Assembly: GCA_022360375.1 (NCBI GenBank)
Contig: JAKSCW010000034.1
Span: 1 to 7,162 of the forward strand
Origin: Balneolales bacterium
Lineage (GTDB): Bacteria > Bacteroidota > Rhodothermia > Balneolales > Balneolaceae
Length of the DNA: 7,162 nt
Direction of reading: 5' to 3'
Positions within the stretch are counted from its first letter, which is position 1. Each line of letters opens with the position of its first letter. Under the pieces are notes generated by a model. That model ran no database searches and was not told the origin of the DNA. It worked only from the letters and a program-made list of their open reading frames with translations. The translations under genes and the position numbers were made by a program. Below are positions 1 to 6,901 of the stretch, one piece after another.

Positions 1-661
1 GAGTAAAGCACTTAAATTGGCGTTTGAAGAATTAGGGGTGAAAGAAATTCCTGGTGAAGAACACGAAACCAGGATCTTACAATATGCAGCTGAATCCGGT
101 ATTCGGGGAATTGATAAAGACGAAACTGCGTGGTGCAGTATTTTCACGAATTGGGTTTCTACAAAGTTGGGGCTGCCCAAGAGTGGTAGTGCAGCTGCCC
201 GGTCATGGGTAAATGTCGGCGATACTACGGAACATCCAAAACCCGGTGATATTGTAGTATTCTGGAGGGAGAGTATTCATTCGTGGAAAGGGCATGTAGC
301 TTTTTTCCTGGGATTTTCTGAAGACTTATCGAAGGTGTATTGTTTAGGAGGAAACCAGGGTAACGAAGTGAGTGTAGATGCCTATGATGCTGCAAAAGTA
401 CTCCGGTTCCAGGTAATTGAAGGGTTAGCTCCATCCGGAATTCCGGAACCAACCCTTAGAAAAGGAAGTAAAGGCGATGAGGTAATCAAGCTCCAAATTG
501 CCTTAAACAAAAAGGGATATAATTGCGGTGATCCGGATGGAGACTTTGGAAACAAAACAGCTTCAGCATTAAAAAACTTCCAGGCTGATAACCGCCTTAC
601 TGTTGATGGAGTATATGGTAACGGCCCGAAAGCCAAATTAGAAGTACTGATGCAGGAATAA
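1..661 (+). CDS. TIGR02594-type cysteine peptidase with C-terminal peptidoglycan-binding domain (5' end probably outside window)
   Basis: The reading frame is open from the left edge (codons from base 2 read S-K-A-L-K), and the only in-window start is a poor TTG at 17, so the gene is probably cut at its 5' end. Numbering from that TTG, residues 1-130 resemble the TIGR02594 / NlpC-P60-CHAP-like fold. It has ELGVKEIPG near the start, W39-C40 (probable catalytic Cys) in an AWC motif, a PGDIVVFW strand near 76-83, G92-H93-V94 (probable catalytic His) and the LGGNQGN turn near 110-116. After a short Pro-rich linker, residues about 145-214 form a PG_binding_1 repeat: LRKGSKGDEV, then the DGDFGNKTASALKNFQ helix, then VDGVYGNGPKAK. 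Family knowledge suggests peptidoglycan hydrolysis or an endolysin-like role. No signal peptide can be judged because the start is missing. Similar proteins occur in prophages, but no other phage gene is visible here. The domain calls are fairly firm; the substrate is inferred. Confidence 0.82.
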   Translation, partial: SKALKLAFEELGVKEIPGEEHETRILQYAAESGIRGIDKDETAWCSIFTNWVSTKLGLPKSGSAAARSWVNVGDTTEHPKPGDIVVFWRESIHSWKGHVAFFLGFSEDLSKVYCLGGNQGNEVSVDAYDAAKVLRFQVIEGLAPSGIPEPTLRKGSKGDEVIKLQIALNKKGYNCGDPDGDFGNKTASALKNFQADNRLTVDGVYGNGPKAKLEVLMQE

Positions 662-724
662 TCTTCTTCTTGCACCAAACCTCCAAAACGCATACTCTTA
701 GCCTGATAAAAAAATGAAGATGAA

Positions 725-988
725 ATGTCAGAACGAGATTTGCGCGGTTACTGGAAAAAGAACCTGAAATACCTGGGTATCCTGCTTAGTATTTGGTTTA
801 TAGTATCCTATGGATTTGGGATTCTTCTTGCCCCTGCATTGAATGAAATCCGGATGGGAGGGTTTAAACTAGGATTTTGGTTTGCTCAACAAGGCTCTAT
901 ATACGTTTTCGTGATCCTTATTTTTGTGTATGTATACCTGATGAACAGGCTGGACCGGGAGTTTGGAGTGAGTGAGGAGGATGCCTGA
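725..988 (+). CDS. DUF4212 small subunit of a sodium:solute symporter
   Basis: This 87-residue protein matches the DUF4212 / TIGR03647 family, small membrane proteins encoded directly before VC_2705-type sodium:solute symporters. It opens with the family-like RDLRGYWKKNLKYLG segment (residues 5-18). Two hydrophobic spans follow, about 16-38 and 56-73, joined by a short loop with the RMGGFKLGFWFAQQGS stretch. A charged tail (NRLDREFGVSEEDA) ends the protein. The length is normal for the family. The ATG at 725 is preceded only by A-rich sequence with a weak GAAG, and other nearby ATGs (for example 714) are in another frame. Its stop TGA overlaps the ATG of the large subunit by one base, so translation is likely coupled. 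The gap to the peptidase gene upstream is 63 bp with no visible terminator, so read-through is possible. Its biochemical role is not known; it is presumed to be an accessory subunit in the inner membrane. Confidence 0.9.
   Translation: MSERDLRGYWKKNLKYLGILLSIWFIVSYGFGILLAPALNEIRMGGFKLGFWFAQQGSIYVFVILIFVYVYLMNRLDREFGVSEEDA
972..980 (+). promoter_or_regulatory. Strong Shine-Dalgarno for the symporter large subunit
   Basis: The segment GTGAGGAGG contains a full AGGAGG (975-980) seven bases before the ATG at 988. It lies inside the end of the small-subunit gene. It is much stronger than the leaders of the other genes in the window, and it fixes the start of the large subunit. Confidence 0.8.
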
Positions 989-2751
989 TGGACGTGCAAT
1001 CGTGGACTTATCTTTTGGTTGGTGTGACTTTTGCCCTTTACATTGGTATTGCAATTTGGAGTAAAGCAGCATCAACCAGTGAATTTTATGTGGCCGAAGG
1101 AAACGTAAACCCGTTAACGAATGGAATGGCCACTGCAGCAGACTGGATGTCGGCTGCATCGTTTCTTTCCATGGCCGGCTTAATTTCGTTCATGGGTTAT
1201 GATGGCACTGTGTACCTTATGGGCTGGACAGGCGGATATGTGCTTCTGGCACTTCTTCTTGCCCCTTATTTAAGAAAATTTGGAAAGTTCACCGTTCCGG
1301 ATTTCATTGGCGACCGGTATTATTCCCAAATTGCACGAACGGTTGCCGTGATTTGTGCGCTTATCGTTTCATTTACCTATGTAGCAGGGCAGATGCGTGG
1401 TGTAGGCCTGGTATTCTCTAAGTTCCTGGAAGTAGACATATTCTGGGGAGTAATCATTGGAATGGGTATTGTGTTCTTTTACGCAGTTTTAGGAGGTATG
1501 AAAGGAATTACCTATACCCAGGTTGCCCAGTATTGTGTGTTGATTTTTGCTTTTATGGTTCCGGCGTTTTTCATCTCTCTCCAGCTTACCGGGAATCTCA
1601 TTCCACAAATTGGTTTTGGGTCCACCGTGAATGATGGCTCAGGGGTTTACCTGCTGGATAAACTCGATCAGCTTCATACTGAACTCGGTTTTGCTGAGTA
1701 TACATCCGGTACCAAAAGTATGCAGGACGTATTTTTCATTACTGTAGCCCTAATGGTGGGTACAGCCGGGCTCCCGCATGTAATAGTTCGCTTTTTTACG
1801 GTACCTAAAGTGAAAGACGCCCGGATTTCAGTGGGATATGCGCTCATTTTCATCGCTATTTTGTACACCACGGCCCCAGCTATTGCTGTTTTTTCAAGAA
1901 CTAATCTTATAGAAACAGTAAGCGAGCAACCATACACGGAAATGCCTGGTTGGTTTGAAACCTGGGAAGAAACTGCACTATTGGCCTGGGTGGATAAAAA
2001 CGAAGACGGATTGATTAATTATGCACCGGGCGCAGCGATTGTTGGCGCTCCCGATTTAGTAAAAGAAGGAGGCGAAATTCAGCGGGGAGAATTCGGTGAG
2101 CCGTTATTCAGTAATGCACCTACTGAAAATACCAACGAACTATATGTGGATCGGGATATTATGGTGCTGGCAAATCCGGAGATAGCTCAACTTCCGAATT
2201 GGGTGGCAGCTCTGGTGGCAGCAGGAGGGCTGGCTGCAGCCCTTTCTACCGCAGCCGGTTTACTCCTGGTTATTTCAACTGCTGTTTCGCATGATCTTAT
2301 TAAGAAGCAATTTAACCCGGATATTTCTGATAAGGCGGAACTCCGGTATGCACGTATTTCAGCCGCAGTGGCTGTGGTTGTAGCCGGATATTTTGGGATT
2401 AATCCACCGGGTTTTGTGGGTGAAGTGGTAGCTATCGCTTTTGGGTTGGCGGCGGCTTCCTTCTTCCCGGCCATTATTCTTGGAATTTTCTATAAAAAAA
2501 TGAACAGGGAGGGGGCAGTTGCAGGCATGGTATCCGGATTGCTATTCACGTTGACTTACATCGTATTCTTCAAGATTCTATTTCCAGAATACAATAGTCC
2601 CGAATACTGGTGGTTTGGTATTTCTCCAGAAGGAATTGGGACACTGGGAATGTTGCTAAACCTGGTAGTCTCTGTTTTTGTAGGAATGATCTTTCCCGAA
2701 CCGCCGGAAGAAGTCCAGGAAATGGTGGAAAGCATCAGGCATCCTAAGTAA
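988..2751 (+). CDS. VC_2705-type sodium:solute symporter large subunit (SSS family, acetate-permease-like)
   Basis: This 587-residue integral membrane protein belongs to the solute:sodium symporter family, in the VC_2705 / TIGR03648 group related to the ActP cation:acetate symporter. It should couple import of a small solute, perhaps a carboxylate, to sodium entry. About 13 hydrophobic spans are visible, for example near 5-24, 115-138, 151-172, 249-270, 282-303, 404-427, 511-531 and 550-570. D52-W53-M54-S55 and the following SAASFLSMAG fall in the conserved unwound helix region. The stretch LAAALSTAAG includes S420-T421, which align by position with the sodium-site Ser/Thr of PutP and vSGLT (inference). 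A roughly 100-residue polar segment (about 304-403) sits between two spans and carries an EF-hand-like D336-K-N338-E-D340-G341-x-I343 loop, then the VDRDIMVLANPEIAQLP stretch. The start is fixed by AGGAGG and the TGATG overlap with DUF4212. The DUF294/CBS gene often linked to this family is not downstream; a convergent thioredoxin is there instead. The substrate is unknown. Confidence 0.93.
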   Translation: MDVQSWTYLLVGVTFALYIGIAIWSKAASTSEFYVAEGNVNPLTNGMATAADWMSAASFLSMAGLISFMGYDGTVYLMGWTGGYVLLALLLAPYLRKFGKFTVPDFIGDRYYSQIARTVAVICALIVSFTYVAGQMRGVGLVFSKFLEVDIFWGVIIGMGIVFFYAVLGGMKGITYTQVAQYCVLIFAFMVPAFFISLQLTGNLIPQIGFGSTVNDGSGVYLLDKLDQLHTELGFAEYTSGTKSMQDVFFITVALMVGTAGLPHVIVRFFTVPKVKDARISVGYALIFIAILYTTAPAIAVFSRTNLIETVSEQPYTEMPGWFETWEETALLAWVDKNEDGLINYAPGAAIVGAPDLVKEGGEIQRGEFGEPLFSNAPTENTNELYVDRDIMVLANPEIAQLPNWVAALVAAGGLAAALSTAAGLLLVISTAVSHDLIKKQFNPDISDKAELRYARISAAVAVVVAGYFGINPPGFVGEVVAIAFGLAAASFFPAIILGIFYKKMNREGAVAGMVSGLLFTLTYIVFFKILFPEYNSPEYWWFGISPEGIGTLGMLLNLVVSVFVGMIFPEPPEEVQEMVESIRHPK

Positions 2752-2757
2752 TTCGTT

Positions 2758-3120
2758 TTAAGAGGTAACCCCAAACTGATCTTCGATCATCTTTACGATG
2801 GCATGTTTAGGAGCCGCTCCTTGTGCCATTTGCGGAGTATTATCCATAGGAATGAAAAGAATGGAGGGGATGCTCCGAATTCCAAACGCCCCTGCAAGCT
2901 CTTGTTCTGCATCAGTGTCAATTTTGTAAACATCTACTTTGCCGGCATATTCTTCCGAAAGTTCTTCCATAATTGGTGCAATCATTTTACAGGGACCACA
3001 CCAATCGGCATAAAAGTCAATAATAGCGGGCTTATCACCCAGGAATTTCCATTCCGTTTCGGTTTCATAGTTAAAAACTTTTTCCAGGAAGGTTTGTTTG
3101 GTAAGACTTTGTGTGGGCAT
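2758..3120 (-). CDS. trxA: Thioredoxin (WCGPC active site)
   Basis: This 120-residue protein with a single thioredoxin fold reduces protein disulfides with electrons normally supplied by thioredoxin reductase. The active site is W40-C41-G42-P43-C44-K45 within DFYADWCGPCKMIAP. The cis-proline loop is R82-S83-I84-P85-S86, and VDVYKIDTDAEQELAGAFGI is the standard strand-helix between them. The active-site Cys is about nine residues further in than in E. coli TrxA because of an extra N-terminal segment. There is no signal peptide or membrane span, so a cytosolic location is expected, unlike the TlpA/ResA type. The ATG is at 3120, and a TATCTTTG promoter-like box lies 24 bases upstream. It lies 82 bp downstream of the gamma-glutamyltransferase gene on the same strand but probably has its own promoter. 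Its stop is 6 bp from the stop of the convergent symporter. The symbol is by family similarity; the exact paralogue is uncertain. Confidence 0.93.
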   Translation of the reverse strand: MPTQSLTKQTFLEKVFNYETETEWKFLGDKPAIIDFYADWCGPCKMIAPIMEELSEEYAGKVDVYKIDTDAEQELAGAFGIRSIPSILFIPMDNTPQMAQGAAPKHAIVKMIEDQFGVTS

Positions 3121-3143
3121 AGTTTGGTAAATGAATTAATGCT

Positions 3144-3151
3144 CAAAGATA
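3144..3151 (-). promoter_or_regulatory. Bacteroidota-type -7 box upstream of thioredoxin
   Basis: The minus strand reads TATCTTTG, an exact match to the TAnnTTTG -7 element known from Bacteroidota primary-sigma promoters. It ends 23 bases before the thioredoxin ATG, which leaves a short leader. A TTG lies only about 14 bases upstream of the box, closer than the usual -33 spacing, so the upstream element is weak. The call is plausible but not proven. Confidence 0.45.
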
Positions 3152-3193
3152 CCCAATTGATTTGCCAATAACCGACTTGTAGTAACAAACTAA

Positions 3194-3225
3194 ATGGCGG
3201 AATTAATAACCCGCAACTCCGCCAT
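3194..3225 (-). terminator. Possible terminator hairpin overlapping the ggt stop codon
   Basis: A perfect 8-bp inverted repeat, ATGGCGGA (3194-3201) and TCCGCCAT (3218-3225), encloses a 16-base loop that includes the ggt stop codon. On the minus strand the hairpin is followed by the T-rich TTTAGTTTGTTAC, an interrupted U-tract. It could end ggt transcription before the thioredoxin promoter. The long loop and broken U-tract keep confidence moderate. Confidence 0.45.
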
Positions 3226-4876
3226 CCGGGCTGGCACTATCCGAAGCACCGATGAATACGCCTTGCTCCCAATCGTGAATAATACCCATCATTCGCCCTA
3301 AAGACGTACGGGGTACCAAGCTATGCCCCATTTCTTCTAAGGCAGATATCACATCAGGGGAGAGAAGGTTTTCTTCATACAGTATTCGATCTGGTAGCCA
3401 TTGGTGGTGAATTTTCATGGCTTCAATTGCATGATCGATTCTCATATCAAACTCCAGGACGTTAAGTACGGTTTGGAAGGTAGTGTTGATAATGGTTCGA
3501 CCACCTGGAGTACCAATCACTAAATACGGTTTTCCATCCTTTGCAACGATGGTAGGGCTCATGCTCGACAGCATACGTTTGCCAGGTTCAATCTGGTTGG
3601 CCAGAGTCCCGATTCTGCCGGAACTATTTGTTTCTCCTGGTATGGCATTAAAATCTCCCATTTCGTTATTCAGGATAAAGCCCAATTCGGGGGATCCGGT
3701 TCTTGCTCCGTATGAATATTCCAGGGTGTATGTGAGAGAAACAGCATTCCCTTCTTTGTCTATCACCGAAAAATGAGTGGTACTTTCACCATCATACAAT
3801 TGCCCGAATTTGGAAGAATCACTAGCTGAAGCATTTTCCCAGTCAATATTGTCGAATCGTTTATAAGCGTGTTCTTTGGATGTTAACCGATCCACTGGCA
3901 TATCCGGATTAAAATCCGGGTCTCCTAAATACTCAGCACGATCTGAGTAGGCCCGGCGCATAACTTCAGCAATAAAATGCGCATACTGTGTTGAATTGAA
4001 CGGCATTTCTTCAAAATCTACCAGCTCCATCATGTTCATCATTTGAATAAGTGTCGCTCCTCCCGAACTTGGGGGACCCATCGAAACAATGTCAAAATCC
4101 TTATAGGTGCCAGTTAAAGGAACTCGTTCAACCGCCTTATAGCTGGCAAGGTCTTCCTCGGTAATAATGCCACCATTTTCAGCCATATAGTGAGCCAGCT
4201 TTCGTGCAATCTCTCCTTTATAGAATCCATCATGCCCTTCGTCCCTTATTTTTTCCAACACATACGCCAATTGGGGTTGTTTCCAGGTTTCACCCATTTT
4301 TAAAGGAATTCCTGATCCATTAGTGAAAAAATTCCTCATAAATGCATCGTCAGAGTTCTTTGTGTAGTTGGCTGCGTGGCGGGCTAAGGTATAGCTTAGT
4401 GGAAACCCTTCTTGTGCTAATTCAACAGAAGGCTGGACCAGTTCTGACCAGGGAAGGTGTCCAAGTTTTTGGTGCGCTAAATACAACCCGGCTACTGTTC
4501 CGGGGACACCGACTGCAAGCAGGCCATCGTGGTTAATTCCTGGGATATAATCTCCATTTTCATCCAGGTACATATCCCGTGTGGCAGTAAGTGGGGCCTT
4601 TTCTCTAAAGTCGAAGGTGGTTGAAAATCCGGTAGTGTCCATATATACGAGGAAACCACCACCACCTATGTTTCCTGCCTGTGGGTGAACTACCGCAAGT
4701 GCAAAAGCGGTGGCAATGCTCGCATCTATGGCATTTCCACCTTTTTGTAAAATACCGGAGCCTACTTCTGAGGCAATTACATTATCGGATACCACCATTC
4801 CATTTTGATAGTAGGTTTGAGCATACACAGAGTTCGTAAGCATGCATGCCAAAAAGGAAAGGAATAAGTATTTCAT
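3203..4876 (-). CDS. ggt: Gamma-glutamyltransferase (glutathione hydrolase), exported precursor
   Basis: This 557-residue precursor hydrolyses or transfers the gamma-glutamyl group of glutathione and related peptides, acting outside the cytoplasm. The chosen ATG at 4876 gives a signal peptide MKYLFLSFLACMLTNSVYA with a V-Y-A cleavage site before Q20. An in-frame TTG seven codons earlier (4897) is less likely because it would put a polar stretch first. R91 in DFREKAP matches the substrate-carboxylate Arg of E. coli GGT. T366-T367-H368 is the autoprocessing site: T366 should become the N-terminal nucleophile of a small subunit of about 192 residues, close to the E. coli size. D408 (NNEMGDFN), S437-S438 (LSSMSPT) and the GTPGGR oxyanion segment are present. 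The interval between D408 and S437 aligns without a gap to the E. coli enzyme, so the active-site lid loop is kept, unlike in B. subtilis GGT. C11 lies in a poor lipobox context (FLAC), so a lipoprotein is unlikely. No clear promoter was found upstream. Confidence 0.95.
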   Translation of the reverse strand: MKYLFLSFLACMLTNSVYAQTYYQNGMVVSDNVIASEVGSGILQKGGNAIDASIATAFALAVVHPQAGNIGGGGFLVYMDTTGFSTTFDFREKAPLTATRDMYLDENGDYIPGINHDGLLAVGVPGTVAGLYLAHQKLGHLPWSELVQPSVELAQEGFPLSYTLARHAANYTKNSDDAFMRNFFTNGSGIPLKMGETWKQPQLAYVLEKIRDEGHDGFYKGEIARKLAHYMAENGGIITEEDLASYKAVERVPLTGTYKDFDIVSMGPPSSGGATLIQMMNMMELVDFEEMPFNSTQYAHFIAEVMRRAYSDRAEYLGDPDFNPDMPVDRLTSKEHAYKRFDNIDWENASASDSSKFGQLYDGESTTHFSVIDKEGNAVSLTYTLEYSYGARTGSPELGFILNNEMGDFNAIPGETNSSGRIGTLANQIEPGKRMLSSMSPTIVAKDGKPYLVIGTPGGRTIINTTFQTVLNVLEFDMRIDHAIEAMKIHHQWLPDRILYEENLLSPDVISALEEMGHSLVPRTSLGRMMGIIHDWEQGVFIGASDSASPDGGVAGY

Positions 4877-4943
4877 AGATGATTGATTAATAGCCAACAG
4901 TAAAAGAAGGTCTTCAAATCATGAATAACTTTCAAAGGGAAAC

Positions 4944-4977
4944 AAAAAAGCCCGCAGCTATCAAACTACGGGCTTTT
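4944..4977 (-). terminator. Intrinsic terminator of the aldehyde dehydrogenase-DUF779 operon
   Basis: A 9-bp perfect stem, AAAAGCCCG (4946-4954) with CGGGCTTTT (4969-4977), encloses a 14-base loop. In the minus direction the GC-rich stem runs into TTTTTTGTTT, a better U-tract than on the plus strand, so it should end the transcript arriving from the DUF779 gene 23 bp away. It also separates that operon from ggt, whose start is about 70 bp further on. Confidence 0.85.
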
Positions 4978-4999
4978 GAATTACTTATTATTTGGAGTG

Positions 5000-5359
5000 T
5001 TAATCATGGGTAGTTTCTGAAAGCTCATTTTCCAGAAACATCCTTGATTTAGTTATAAAACGAACACCCAGTGGTGCTTCAAGTGAAAACCCGGCTCCCC
5101 GACCGGGAGTAACGTCAATGGTCAGTTGAGTATGCTTCCAGTATTGAAACTGGTCGTTAGACATGTAAAAACTACAACCTGCGATAGTACCAAGGAGCAC
5201 ATCGTTGGAATCAATCAGCAATTCTCCCTCAGGGTAGCACATTGGTGCAGAGCCATCACAGCAACCGCCACTCTGATGAAACATCAGAGGGCCATGTTGC
5301 TCACGTAACTTATGTATGTATTCTGCCGCTTTACCGGTCACCAATACACGCTCTGTCAT
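5000..5359 (-). CDS. DUF779 family protein, partner of aldehyde dehydrogenase
   Basis: This 119-residue soluble protein belongs to DUF779, a family with no established biochemical role that is repeatedly found beside aldehyde dehydrogenase genes (M. tuberculosis Rv0459 beside Rv0458, from memory). A conserved-looking core reads H28-Q-S-G-G-C33-C34-D35-G-S, then P39-M-C41-Y-P, then G61-C62-S-F-Y-M, and later W74-K-H-T-Q-L-T-I-D-V, PGRGAGFSLE and PLGVRF. There is no signal peptide or membrane span. The clustered Cys and His could bind a metal or act in redox chemistry, but this is inference. The ATG at 5359 was chosen over the adjacent GTG at 5362 because AAGGA lies 8 bases upstream. The gene starts 18 bases after the dehydrogenase stop, so it is the second gene of a two-gene operon, and an intrinsic terminator follows its stop. 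Family membership is firm; function is unknown. Confidence 0.88.
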   Translation of the reverse strand: MTERVLVTGKAAEYIHKLREQHGPLMFHQSGGCCDGSAPMCYPEGELLIDSNDVLLGTIAGCSFYMSNDQFQYWKHTQLTIDVTPGRGAGFSLEAPLGVRFITKSRMFLENELSETTHD

Positions 5360-5377
5360 CACGGTTATCCTTACACT

Positions 5378-6901
5378 TTAGAAGAAGCCCAATGCGTTTT
5401 TGTCATAAGAAATCAGCATGTTCTTAGTTTGGCGATAATGATTAAGCATCATTTTATGGGTTTCCCGACCGATACCAGATTTTTTGTATCCACCGAATGG
5501 CGCATGAGCAGGATATAAATGGTAGCAGTTAACCCATACCCGGCCGGCTTTGATTTCGCGGGAGATCTGGTAAGCCTGGTGAGCGTCTCGCGTCCAAACA
5601 CCGGCTCCTAATCCGTAAAGTGTATCGTTAGCAATCTGAATAGCTTCCGCTTCATCTTTGAAAGTGGTAACACATACAACCGGACCAAAGATTTCTTCCT
5701 GGAATACGCGCATTTTATTGTTTCCCCGGAGAATGGTCGGTTGAATATAGTATCCACCTTCCAGGCCTTCATTATAGGCGGGGCCACCACCAGCTAAAAC
5801 TTCACAGCCCTCGTCCTTTCCGATTTCTATGTAGTTAAGGATTTTTTCATACTGATCATTGGAAGCTTGCGCACCCATCATAGTTTCAGCATCTAATGGG
5901 TGGCCCAGTTTTATGGCTTCAGTGCGTTCAATTACGCGTTCAATAAAAGCATCGAAAATGTCTTCCTGAACCAGCATCCGGGAAGGGCACGTACAGACTT
6001 CGCCCTGGTTAAGAGCAAACATCACGGCACCTTCCAGGCATTTGTCAAAAAACTCATCATCGGCATCCATAATGTTTGAGAAGAAGATATTGGGAGATTT
6101 TCCACCTAATTCAAGTGTAACAGGTTTGATGTTTTTAGCAGCGTACTGCATGATTAATTGTCCGGTTGTTGTTTCACCCGTAAAGGCTACTTTTTCCACT
6201 CTTGGGCTTGAGGCAAGGGGTTTGCCGGCTTCCACACCAAAACCATTTACCACGTTCAATACCCCCGCAGGAAGAACGTTCTGGATCATTTCAACTAAAC
6301 AAAGAATACCTACCGGTGTTTGCTCGGCGGGTTTCAGTACCACACAGTTTCCTGCAGCCAGCGCCGGAGCTACTTTCCAGGCAGCCATTAACAGGGGGAA
6401 ATTCCAGGGGATTATTTGGGCTACTACTCCAAGAGGTTCAAGTACATTCATGGATACGGTGCTGGAATCTAATTCAGATACCGTTCCTTCTTCTGCTCTA
6501 ATAACACCGGCGAAATACCGGAAATGATCGATAGCAAGAGGAAGGTCTGCGGCCATGGTTTCCCGTACAGCTTTTCCGTTATCCCATGTTTCAATTTTTG
6601 CTAAAACCTCAAGGTTGTTTTCCATTACATCGGCAATTTTCAATAGAACGTTACTTCTTTCGGTTGCTGAAGATTTATTCCATGTTTTAGCTGCTTCCCA
6701 TGCGGCATCTATGGCAAGTTCAATATCCTCTTCGGTAGATCGTGGAATTCGTGTAAAGTTATTTCCATCAACCGGAGAAGAGTTTTCAAAGTATTGACCC
6801 CGAACAGGTTCGACCCACTTTCCTCCAATATAGTTTTCATATTGGGCTTTAAATTGAGGTTTTTCGATCTGATTGGCGGTTAGGATTTCTAATTCACTCA
6901 T
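5378..6901 (-). CDS. NAD-dependent aldehyde dehydrogenase, ExaC/AldB/AcoD type
   Basis: This 507-residue cytosolic enzyme oxidises aldehydes, most likely acetaldehyde or similar short-chain ones, to carboxylic acids with NAD(P). N167 in IIPWNFPL is the oxyanion Asn. FTGETTTG near 240-247 is the cofactor-binding turn, E264 in LELGGKSP is the general base, and C303 in NQGEVCTCPSR is the catalytic Cys. EEIFGPVV is the later conserved cofactor-binding segment. The E264-C303 distance is five residues longer than in human ALDH2, a feature of this clade. The C-terminal FGGYKKSGIGRETHKMMLNH and the terminal LGFF also fit ExaC/AldB/AcoD proteins. Length is full for the family. The ATG at 6901 follows an AT-rich leader without a Shine-Dalgarno. 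The gene leads a two-gene operon with DUF779 and faces a divergent gene across a 231-bp repeat-rich gap, which suggests local control. The true substrate could be another aldehyde. Confidence 0.95.
   Translation of the reverse strand: MSELEILTANQIEKPQFKAQYENYIGGKWVEPVRGQYFENSSPVDGNNFTRIPRSTEEDIELAIDAAWEAAKTWNKSSATERSNVLLKIADVMENNLEVLAKIETWDNGKAVRETMAADLPLAIDHFRYFAGVIRAEEGTVSELDSSTVSMNVLEPLGVVAQIIPWNFPLLMAAWKVAPALAAGNCVVLKPAEQTPVGILCLVEMIQNVLPAGVLNVVNGFGVEAGKPLASSPRVEKVAFTGETTTGQLIMQYAAKNIKPVTLELGGKSPNIFFSNIMDADDEFFDKCLEGAVMFALNQGEVCTCPSRMLVQEDIFDAFIERVIERTEAIKLGHPLDAETMMGAQASNDQYEKILNYIEIGKDEGCEVLAGGGPAYNEGLEGGYYIQPTILRGNNKMRVFQEEIFGPVVCVTTFKDEAEAIQIANDTLYGLGAGVWTRDAHQAYQISREIKAGRVWVNCYHLYPAHAPFGGYKKSGIGRETHKMMLNHYRQTKNMLISYDKNALGFF

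Noticed and set aside
669..697. TTGCAC-N17-TACTCT as a promoter for the DUF4212-symporter pair
   Set aside because: Spacing is right, but each hexamer matches its consensus at only three of six positions.
2777..2795. TGATC-TTC-GATCA hairpin as a terminator for the symporter transcript
   Set aside because: The stem is only 5 bp, AT-rich, inside the thioredoxin coding region and followed by no real T-tract.
2803..3171. 122-residue plus-strand open frame opposite thioredoxin
   Set aside because: It covers the complement of a clear WCGPC thioredoxin and has no domain or ribosome site of its own.
4820..4876. Lipoprotein signal in gamma-glutamyltransferase (C11)
   Set aside because: The FLAC context lacks the usual aliphatic residue at -3, the preceding hydrophobic stretch is short, and a V-Y-A signal peptidase I site follows.
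4877..4897. TTG at 4897 as the start of ggt
   Set aside because: The ATG at 4876 gives a normal signal peptide at the N-terminus; starting at TTG would add seven polar residues before it.
6042..6527. 161-residue plus-strand open frame opposite the aldehyde dehydrogenase
   Set aside because: It lies wholly antisense to a well-supported enzyme gene, has no recognisable domain, and its composition looks like a codon-bias shadow.
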